A DNA stretch of 64,000 bases from G051132615 sp051132615. GTDB taxonomy: Bacteria > Pseudomonadota > Gammaproteobacteria > Burkholderiales > Neisseriaceae. The notes beneath the pieces were generated by a model that had not been told where the DNA came from, did no database searches, and was given only the letters and a program-made list of their open reading frames with translations. The stretch is from NCBI RefSeq assembly GCF_051132615.1, contig NZ_CP152375.1, forward strand, positions 2,294,001-2,358,000, in the 5' to 3' direction. Each line of letters opens with the position of its first letter. Position 1 is the stretch's first letter. Both the position numbers and the translations under genes were made by a program. Positions 35,884-47,800 of the stretch are shown here, piece after piece.

Positions 35884-38800
35884 ATGAATCTAAAACACCC
35901 ATTTGAACAAAAACGAACACCAGTAAACACAGCTAATGTTTGCAAGGATGGTTTTTTTATGCAAAATAAATTTTTTTATAAGCGATTATTAATGGCGTTA
36001 TTAAAATCAGCTCGTCAAGGTCTTAAAGGACTTTCTGCTGCCTTGTTAGTGAGCATAATGATATTGAGTGCTGCTCATACTTGGGCGTTAGAGTTTAACT
36101 GCAACACTGTCTATAGTGGCAATGCGTCAAACCTTTATCGCGCGGTTGTTCATGAGCCAGGGCAATCAGCTTCTTTTCCCTTCAGTTTGGTTGGTGCAAC
36201 TACTGGAGCAGATTCAACAACCACAGGGTTAGGCTATATTGATGGGATTGACGTGGCTACTGGCATTCCAAAAGGGCCATTAACCATGAGTATGTGGTCT
36301 TATGCTTATGGAAATTCATTTTATACAACAGAATCTAATGCCAGTGCGACAACAATGGTACGCGTGCCAGGTTCTGGAAATTTAGATCCTTCTCCACGTA
36401 CTGATTGGCCAGGTGGTGCTGTTTACCCGAAAACAGGAGAGTTGTATCAAGTTGGTGGGTTAAATACAAACATGAACACCAATACCTATTTTCGTGTGGT
36501 TAATCCAAAAACTGGTGTGGTGGTTGAAGTAGGGCGGCCAACTCTTGTTGGTGGTGGTGCTTTGCCACAGACCACTTTAATGTCAGATATGGCCATTGAT
36601 GCTGAGGGTGCAGCTTATGTTATTCTTAGAGGAAGTGGAAGTGGTAATCATGTTTTAGTAAAGGTAGATCGTAGTAAGGGCTGGCAGTACTCTAAAATGT
36701 TAACTATTACTGGTTTAGGGGCTCGTGATGTCCATGGAATGGCGTTTTTAAATGGTACACTTTATGTCTCAACAGGTGATGTCATTCTATGGAGTATTGA
36801 TGTTTTTACTGGCCAAACAACTAGAATTGGTACTTTACCTTCGACTTCAAGTTTTGATTTGGCCAGTTGTCAAACTGCACCAGTCATTAAGGGAACTGTT
36901 TTTCATGATGTTAATGGCCAAGGAAACCCTTCTGCTCAGGGGGTTGAGGGAGTCACAGTTGAAATCTATAAAGATGAGGCTGGTGTTGTTACCTTAAAAG
37001 GTGAAACGACAACAGATGCTGATGGAAGCTATTCTTTTATTACCAATGAGCCCACTGCAACTTATTATATTAGGTTAAAAAGACCACAAATTGCTGGTGT
37101 TAATGCTGCTCAAACATGGGCTAATGCTGGAAACGATGGTTATAACACTATTACATCTTATTGTACAGATGGTCAAAGAGATGCTATTGAGACTAATGTT
37201 TCTGGAGTGTGTAGGGGGGCACGTGTTGGTACTGATGGCGACTCTTCCGGAAGTGTGGGTACAGATTTATTGGGTCAAGGGCAAACTTTCTCTAAAGTGG
37301 TGACCACTACAGACCTTGCTGTTCCAGAGGTGAATTTTGCGATAACTACTGCTACAGATTATGGCGATGCTCCATCTGCTTTTGGCACATTAAAAGGTGC
37401 GGGACCCGCACATGTGGATATTGCCAAACTATTGTATATGGGTGCAGAAGTCAGTACAGAACCTGATGGGCAACCAAGTACTCAAGCTGATTTAGATACT
37501 TATGATGATGGTGTTCAAGTTAATATTAATGGAACATATGTAAATTTACAGGATGTCGTATTAACAGTTGGTCGTAAATATACCTTTAAAGTACAGACTA
37601 ATGGGGATGCCCATGCTAGAGGATATTTAAATGCTTGGGTTAGCTGGAATAATTCTGGCCCGCAAATGAGTTTTGTGCAGCAAATTGCCACGAACCTTAA
37701 CTCAAACACTGGTGAAATAACTTTTGATTATACTGTGCCATCTGGCTCAGCATCACAACCTATTTCTTCGGCATATTTTCGTTTTCGGTTTAGCTCAGAG
37801 CAAAATTTAACCGCAACGGGAGCTGGTTCTTATTGGGTAAACGATGGAGAAGTAGAAGACTACCGTGTTCAGGTTGTTACAGGGCAATTGCTTCTTTCTG
37901 CTAAATCAATTGGTGGTGTTAATACTTTTAATCAAATCTTAACCAATATATCTGGTGTTTCGCCTTCTGCGACAACACAACAGTTAGTAACAACAGCAGA
38001 CAATACTGTTGTTTCTCAAGATCCACAAATACCTCATGCTTTTGCAAGTATGGGCACACCTGTAACCATTAGTACTACCTTAGCGACAGGTTGGTCAGTA
38101 TCGGAGGTCAGCTGTGTTAATTTAGCGGCAGCTGACCCAACTACTAAACTGACCACAACCATTACTAATAATGTTGTGTCAATTGATCCTGTACATATAA
38201 CAGAAGGGGCGGAAATTTCATGTGAATTAACGTATACCAATGGCGCATTATTAAAATTAATCAAATCTGTTGCAAGTAGAGCCCATGGTGATGATCAATT
38301 TACCGTTCAAATCAAAGATGAGCAAGCAACTGTATTAGAAAGTGCCGTAACGACTGGAACAGGCACAACCGCACAAACACAAAGTTATACTGCTTCGGTG
38401 GGTAAAATATATACCTTTGATGAAGAAATGGTCGCTGGCAGTAAAACTGCATTAAATCGTTATAATTCAGCCATTACATGTATCAATAATAATGCAAGCA
38501 GTAGTACAGTTTTACCTTCTGGAGCAGGGCAGTCATTCACAATTACCCCAAGTTATGGAGATGATGTTACCTGTACTCTAACAAATACTGCTATTCCAGC
38601 AGATCCAACTAAATCTGAAATAAAAGCCGATCCTGTTACGATTACTGCTGATGGTTTGAGCACATCTACCATTACTGTTCAATTAAAAGATGCCAGTGGA
38701 AACAATTTAACAACAGGTGGAGATACTGTTCTTTTAAACATCAGCAGTGATACAGGAACACCTGCCGGTACGCTCGGTACGGTTGCAGATAATGGGGATG

Positions 38801-41800
38801 GTACTTATACAGCAACATTGACATCTCCCACTAAAGTTGGTGTAGATTCAATTGCATATACTGTTAATACAATTGCAGGTAGTGGTACAGCAAAAGTTTC
38901 TTATTTAGCTGGCATGGTTGATGTCAGTAAATCAACCATACAGATTGATAAGAACATAATTACAGCCAATAACACAGATACAGCGTTGGTAACCATATCA
39001 TTATTCGATGCACATGATAATCCTGTTAGTGGTGAAACAGTTACATCAAGCTTAAGTAATAATCTAGGTAATTTATCCAATATCTCTGATAAAGGGGATG
39101 GTACTTATACTGCTACTTTAACCTCAACAAAAGCAGGCACTGAGGTAATCAGTTATTCTGTTGATGGTGTAGGTGCGCCTGGGACACAGTCAATTACATA
39201 CCAAGCAGGTTCAATTGATTTTGATAAGTCTAAAATTGAAACTGATAAAACAGAAATCATTGTCAATACTTTAGAGTCAGCGACAGTAACCGTAACATTG
39301 GTGGATGCTTATGATAATCCCATTATAGGAAAAACAGTAACTTTATCATTAAGTAATGGTTTAGGCGCCATGAGTTTAGTTTCAGATCATGGAGATGGTA
39401 CATATACAGCAGGAATCAATGCGGATTTTTTAGGAAGCGACATAGTTTCTTATACGGTTGATGGTGTTACTGGTAAAGATACTGTTACGATTAATTACAT
39501 TGCAGGGCCAGTCGATATAAGTAAGTCTAAAATAGAAATCGATAAACCCTCAATAGTTGCCGATGGATCAGAAATTGCAACTGTTAAAGTATCGTTATTT
39601 GATGCATATGATAATCCCGTTAGCGGTGAAACCGTCACATTAAGTCTAAGTAACAGTTTAGGTAATTTGTCTAATATTACTGATAAAGGGGATGGTACTT
39701 ATACGGCTACTTTAACTTCAATAAAAGCAGGTAGTGATGAAATTAGCTACTTTGTGTCTGGAACTTCAGCACCAGGTACAGTCAACATTACCTATACAGC
39801 AGGAGATGTAGACTTAACGCATACTAATACCAACATTGATGTAACTCCAAGCAGCATTGTTGCAGATGGCACAACAGAAGCAACCGTCACCATTACCTTA
39901 TCGGATGCCAATGGCAATCCCGTATCAGGCGAGGCAGCGAAATTAGCCATCAGCCTAAGTGGTTCATTGGGTACATTGGGTAACATCACAGAAGCAGGTA
40001 ATGGTGTGTACACAGCGAAGCTGACGTCTACAACAGCCGGCAGTGAGACAGTAGGGTTCAGTTATGATGGCACAGTAGCGACAGGTAAAACTGCCCCGAT
40101 TACCTATACAGCAGGGGATGTTGATTTAGGTCATGGCAATACGACACTAAATGTTAGCCCAAGCAGCATTGTTGCAGATGGCACAACAGAAGCAACCGTC
40201 ACCATTACCTTATCGGATGCCAATGGCAATCCCGTATCAGGCGAGGCGAGTAAATTAGCCATCAGCCTAAGTGGTTCATTGGGTAGCTTAAGCAGCATTA
40301 CAGATGTAGGTAATGGTGTGTACACAGCGAAGCTGACGTCTACAACAGCCGGTAGTGAGACAGTAGGGTTCAGCTACGATGGCACAGTGGCCACAGGTAA
40401 AACTGCCCCGATTACCTATACAGCAGGGGATGTCGATTTAGGTCATGGCAATACGACACTAAATGTCAGCCCAAGCAGCATTGTTGCAGATGGCACAACA
40501 GAAGCAACCGTCACCATTACCTTATCGGATGCCAATGGCAATCCCGTATCAGGTGAGGCGAGTAAATTAGCCATCAGCCTAAGTGGTTCATTGGGTAGCT
40601 TAAGCAGCATCACAGATGTAGGTAATGGTGTGTACACAGCGAAGCTGACGTCTACAACAGCAGGTAGTGAGACAGTAGGGTTCAGCTACGATGGCACAGT
40701 AGCGACAGGTAAAACCGCCCCGATTACCTATACAGCAGGGGATGTTGATTTAGGTCATGCGAGCACAAGTATTGCAGTTAATCCAAGCAGCATTGTTGCG
40801 GATGGCACAACAGAAGCAACCGTCACCATCACCTTATCGGATGCCAATGGCAATCCCGTATCAGGCGAGGCGAGTAAGTTAGTGATCAGCCTAAGTGGTT
40901 CATTGGGTACATTGGGTAACATCACAGATGTAGGCAATGGTGTGTACACAGCGAAGCTGACGTCTACAACAGCCGGCAGTGAGACAGTAGGGTTCAGCTA
41001 TGATGGCACAGTAGCGACAGGTAAAACTGCCCCGATTACCTATACAGCAGGGGATGTTGATTTAGGTCATGGCAATACGACAATTAATGTCAGCCCAAGC
41101 AGCATTGTTGCAGATGGCACAACAGAAGCAACCGTCACCATCACCTTATCGGATGCCAATGGCAACCCAGTATCAGGTGAGGCGAGTAAATTAGCCATCA
41201 GCCTAAGTGGTTCATTGGGTAGCTTAAGCAGCATCACAGATGTAGGTAATGGTGTGTACACAGCGAAGCTGACGTCTACAACAGCCGGCAGTGAGACAGT
41301 AGGGTTCAGCTATGATGGCACAGTGGCCACAGGTAAAACTGCACCGATCACCTATACAGCAGGGGATGTTGATTTAGGTCATGGCAATACGACACTAAAT
41401 GTTAGCCCAAGCAGCATTGTTGCAGATGGCACAACAGAAGCAACCGTCACCATCACCTTATCGGATGCCAATGGCAATCCCGTATCAGGTGAGGCAGCGA
41501 AATTAGCGATTAGCCTAAGTGGCTCATTGGGTACATTGGGTAACATCACAGAAGCAGGCAATGGTGTGTACACAGCGAAGCTGACGTCTACAACAGCCGG
41601 TAGTGAGACAGTAGGGTTCAGCTATGATGGTACAGTAGCGACAGGTAAAACCGCCCCAATCACCTATACAGCAGGGGATGTTGATTTAGGTCATGCGAGC
41701 ACAAGTATTGCAGTTAATCCAAGCAGCATTGTTGCAGATGGCACAACAGAAGCAACCGTCACCATTACCTTATCGGATGCCAATGGCAATCCCGTATCAG

Positions 41801-44800
41801 GCGAGGCCAGTAAATTAGCCATCAGCCTAAGTGGCTCATTGGGTAGCTTAAGCAGCATCACAGATGTAGGCAATGGTGTGTACACAGCGAAGCTGACGTC
41901 TACAACAGCCGGCAGTGAGACAGTAGGGTTCAGCTACGATGGCACAGTAGCGACAGGTAAAACTGCCCCAATCACCTATACAGCAGGGGATGTTGATTTA
42001 GGTCATGGCAATACGACACTAAATGTCAGCCCAAGCAGCATTGTTGCAGATGGCACAACAGAAGCAACCGTCACCATCACCTTATCGGATGCCAATGGCA
42101 ATCCCGTATCAGGCGAGGCAGCAAAATTAGCCATCAGCCTAAGTGGTTCATTGGGTACATTGGGTAACATCACAGAAGCAGGTAATGGTGTGTACACAGC
42201 GAAGCTGACGTCTACAACAGCCGGCAGTGAGACAGTAGGGTTCAGCTATGATGGCACAGTAGCGACAGGTAAAACCGCCTCGATCACCTATACAGCAGGG
42301 GATGTTGATTTAGGTCATGCGAGCACAAGTATTGCAGTTAATCCAAGCAGCATTGTTGCGGATGGCACAACAGAAGCAACCGTCACCATTACCTTATCGG
42401 ATGCCAATGGCAATCCCGTATCAGGTGAGGCAGCGAAATTAGCCATCAGCCTAAGTGGCTCATTGGGTAGCTTAAGCAGCATCACAGATGTAGGTAATGG
42501 TGTGTACACAGCGAAGCTGACTTCTACAACAGCAGGTAGTGAGACAGTAGGGTTCAGCTATGATGGCACAGTAGCGACAGGTAAAACTGCCCCGATTACC
42601 TATACAGCAGGAGATGTTGATTTAGGTCATGCGAGCACAAGTATTGCAGTTAATCCAAGCAGCATTGTTGCGGATGGCACAACAGAAGCAACCGTCACCA
42701 TTACCTTATCGGATGCCAATGGCAACCCAGTATCAGGTGAGGCAGCGAAATTAGCCATCAGCCTAAGTGGTTCATTGGGTACATTGGGTAACATCACAGA
42801 TGTAGGCAATGGTGTATACACAGCGAAGCTGACTTCTACAACAGCTGGTAGTGAGACAGTAGGGTTCAGCTACGATGGCACAGTGGCGACAGGTAAAACT
42901 GCCCCAATCACCTATACAGCAGGGGATGTTGATTTAGGTCATGGCAACACGACACTAAATGTCAGCCCAAGCAGCATTGTTGCAGATGGCACAACAGAAG
43001 CAACCGTCACCATTACCTTATCGGATGCCCATGGCAATCCCGTATCAGGTGAGGCAGCGAAATTAGCCATCAGCCTAAGTGGCTCATTGGGTAGCTTAAG
43101 CAGCATCACAGATGTAGGTAATGGTGTGTACACAGCGAAGCTGACGTCTACAACAGCCGGCAGTGAGACAGTAGGGTTCAGCTATGATGGCACAGTGGCT
43201 ACAGGTAAAACTGCCCCAATTACCTATACAGCAGGGGATGTTGATTTAGGTCATGCGAGCACAAGTATTGCAGTGAATCCAAGCAGCATTGTTGCAGATG
43301 GCACAACAGAAGCAACCGTCACCATTACCTTATCGGATGCCAATGGCAACCCAGTATCAGGCGAGGCAGCGAAATTAGCCATCAGCCTAAGTGGTTCATT
43401 GGGTACATTGGGTAACATCACAGATGTAGGCAATGGTGTGTACACAGCGAAGCTGACGTCTACAACAGCCGGCAGTGAGACAGTAGGGTTCAGCTATGAT
43501 GGCACAGTAGCGACAGGTAAAACCGCCCCGATCACCTATACAGCAGGGGATGTTGATTTAGGTAATAGCAACACGACACTAAATGTTAGCCCAAGCAGCA
43601 TTGTTGCAGATGGCACAACAGAAGCAACCGTCACCATTACCTTATCGGATGCCAATGGCAATCCCGTATCAGGTGAGGCGAGTAAATTAGCCATCAGCCT
43701 AAGTGGCTCATTGGGTAGCTTAAGCAGCATCACAGATGTAGGTAATGGTGTGTACACAGCGAAGCTGACGTCTACAACAGCCGGTAGTGAGACAGTAGGG
43801 TTCAGCTATGATGGCACAGTAGCGACAGGTAAAACTGCCCCAATCACCTATACAGCAGGGGATGTTGATTTAGGTAATAGCAACACGACACTAAATGTTA
43901 GCCCAAGCAGCATTGTTGCAGATGGCACAACAGAAGCAACCGTCACCATCACCTTATCGGATGCCAATGGCAATCCCGTATCAGGCGAGGCGAGTAAATT
44001 AGCCATCAGCCTAAGTGGCTCATTGGGTAGCTTAAGCAGCATCACAGATGTAGGTAATGGTGTGTACACAGCGAAGCTGACGTCTACAACAGCCGGCAGT
44101 GAGACGGTTGGATTTAGCTACGATGGCACAGTAGCGACAGGTAAAACTGCCCCGATCACCTATACAGCAGGCGATGTTGATTTAGGTCATGCAGGAACCA
44201 CCATTAGTGTGAGTCCAAACAATATTGCGGCAGATGGCACAACAGAAGCAACCGTCACCATCACCTTATCGGATGCCAATGGCAATCCCGTATCAGGTGA
44301 GGCCAGTAAATTAGCGATTAGCCTAAGCAATAGTTTAGGAGATATTCAGGGAATAATCTCAGAATCAACTGTTGGTGTGTATACAGTAAAGCTGACTTCT
44401 ACGAAAGCTGGAAGTGAAGTTATAGGGTTTAGCTATGATAATACTGTTGCTACAGGTAAAACCGCAAATATTACTTATATGGTAGGGCCTGTTGATTTTA
44501 CAAAAACAAAAATTGAAGCCAGTAAATTATCAATTACTGCCGATGGGATAGAGTTTTCAGAAATTAAGGTTTCATTATTTGATGCATATAATAATCCGAT
44601 CAGTGGTGAAACAGTTACATTAAGTCTAAGTAATAGTTTAGGTAGTATAGGTTCAATTACAGATGGAGGGAATGGTACCTATACAGCAAAGCTAACCTCA
44701 ATTAAAGCAGGTAATGATAATGTTGGTTATGCTGTTGGTGGAACAGCAGGTTCGCAAACAGTTAATGTGGGTTATGTAGCAGGGGATGTTGATTTAGGTC

Positions 44801-47800
44801 ATGGCAATACGACACTAAATGTCAGCCCAAGCAGCATTGTTGCAGATGGCACAACAGAAGCAACCGTCACCATTACCTTATCGGATGCCAATGGCAATCC
44901 CGTATCAGGCGAGGCAGCGAAATTAGCCATCAGCCTAAGTGGTTCATTGGGTACATTGGGTAACATCACAGAAGCAGGTAATGGTGTGTACACAGCGAAG
45001 CTGACGTCTACAACAGCCGGCAGTGAGACAGTAGGGTTCAGCTATGATGGCACAGTAGCGACAGGTAAAACTGCCCCGATTACCTATACAGCAGGGGATG
45101 TTGATTTAGGTCATGGCAATACGACACTAAATGTCAGCCCAAGCAGCATTGTTGCAGATGGCACGACAGAAGCAACCGTCACCATCACCTTATCGGATGC
45201 CAATGGCAATCCCGTATCAGGCGAGGCAGCGAAATTAGCGATTAGCCTAAGTGGTTCATTGGGTACATTGGGTAACATCACAGAAGCAGGTAATGGTGTG
45301 TACACAGCGAAGCTGACGTCTACAACAGCCGGTAGTGAGACAGTAGGGTTCAGCTATGATGGCACAGTAGCGACAGGTAAAACTGCCCCGATTACCTATA
45401 CAGCAGGGGATGTTGATTTAGGTCATGGCAACACGACACTAAATGTCAGCCCAAGCAGCATTGTTGCAGATGGCACAACAGAAGCAACCGTCACCATTAC
45501 CTTATCGGATGCCAATGGCAATCCCGTATCAGGCGAGGCCAGTAAATTAGCCATCAGCCTAAGTGGTTCATTGGGTAGCTTAAGCAGCATCACAGATGTA
45601 GGTAATGGTGTGTACACAGCGAAGCTGACTTCTACAACAGCAGGTAGTGAGACAGTAGGGTTCAGCTACGATGGCACAGTAGCGACAGGTAAAACTGCCC
45701 CGATTACCTATACAGCAGGGGATGTCGATTTAGGTCATGGCAATACGACAATTAATGTCAGCCCAAGCAGCATTGTTGCAGATGGCACAACAGAAGCAAC
45801 CGTCACCATCACCTTATCGGATGCCAATGGCAATCCCGTATCAGGTGAGGCCAGTAAATTAGCGATTAGCCTAAGCAATAGTTTAGGAGATATTCAGGGA
45901 ATAATCTCAGAATCAACTGTTGGTGTGTATACAGTAAAGCTGACTTCTACAACAGCCGGCAGTGAGACAGTAGGGTTCAGCTATGATGGCACAGTGGCCA
46001 CAGGTAAAACCGCCCCAATTACCTATACAGCAGGGGATGTCGATTTAGGTCATGCGAGCACAAGTATTGCAGTTAATCCAAGCAGCATTGTTGCGGATGG
46101 CACAACAGAAGCAACCGTCACCATCACCTTATCGGATGCCAATGGCAATCCCGTATCAGGCGAGGCGAGTAAGTTAGTGATCAGCCTAAGTGGTTCATTG
46201 GGTACATTGGGTAACATCACAGATGTAGGCAATGGTGTGTACACAGCGAAGCTGACGTCTACAACAGCCGGCAGTGAGACAGTAGGGTTCAGCTATGATG
46301 GCACAGTAGCGACAGGTAAAACTGCCCCGATTACCTATACAGCAGGGGATGTTGATTTAGGTCATGGCAATACGACAATTAATGTCAGCCCAAGCAGCAT
46401 TGTTGCAGATGGCACAACAGAAGCAACCGTCACCATCACCTTATCGGATGCCAATGGTAATCCCGTATCAGGTGAGGCAGCGAAATTAGCCATCAGCCTA
46501 AGTGGCTCATTGGGTAGCTTAAGCAGCATCACAGATGTAGGTAATGGTGTGTACACAGCGAAGCTGACGTCTACAACAGCCGGCAGTGAGACAGTAGGGT
46601 TCAGCTATGATGGCACAGTAGCGACAGGTAAAACTGCCCCGATTACCTATACAGCAGGAGATGTTGATTTAGGTCATGCGAGCACAAGTATTGCAGTGAA
46701 TCCAAGCAGCATTGTTGCAGATGGCACAACAGAAGCAACCGTCACCATTACCTTATCGGATGCCAATGGCAATCCCGTATCAGGCGAGGCCAGTAAATTA
46801 GCCATCAGCCTAAGTGGCTCATTGGGCAGCTTAAGCAGCATCACAGATGTAGGCAATGGTGTGTACACAGCGAAGCTGACGTCTACAATAGCCGGCAGTG
46901 AGACAGTAGGGTTCAGCTATGATGGCACAGTAGCGACAGGTAAAACCGCCCCGATTACCTATACAGCAGGGGATGTTGATTTAGGTCATGGCAACACGAC
47001 ACTAAATGTCAGCCCAAGCAGCATTGTTGCAGATGGCACAACAGAAGCAACCGTCACCATTACCTTATCGGATGCCAATGGCAATCCCGTATCAGGCGAG
47101 GCCAGTAAATTAGCCATCAGCCTAAGTGGTTCATTGGGTAGCTTAAGCAGCATCACAGATGTAGGTAATGGTGTGTACACAGCGAAGCTGACGTCTACAA
47201 CAGCAGGTAGTGAGACAGTAGGGTTCAGCTACGATGGCACAGTAGCGACAGGTAAAACTGCCCCGATTACCTATACAGCAGGGGATGTCGATTTAGGTCA
47301 TGGCAATACGACAATTAATGTCAGCCCAAGCAGCATTGTTGCAGATGGCACAACAGAAGCAACCGTCACCATCACCTTATCGGATGCCAATGGCAATCCC
47401 GTATCAGGTGAGGCGAGTAAATTAGCCATCAGCCTAAGTGGCTCATTGGGTAGCTTAAGCAGCATCACAGATGTAGGTAATGGTGTGTACACAGCGAAGC
47501 TGACGTCTACAACAGCCGGTAGTGAGACAGTAGGGTTCAGCTACGATGGCACAGTGGCCACAGGTAAAACCGCCTCGATCACCTATACAGCAGGGGATGT
47601 TGATTTAGGTCATGCGAGCACAAGTATTGCAGTTAATCCAAGCAGCATTGTTGCGGATGGCACAACAGAAGCAACCGTCACCATTACCTTATCGGATGCC
47701 CATGGCAATCCCGTATCAGGTGAGGCAGCGAAATTAGCGATTAGCCTAAGTGGTGGTTTAGGTAGCTTAAGCAGCATCACAGATGTAGGTAATGGTGTGT

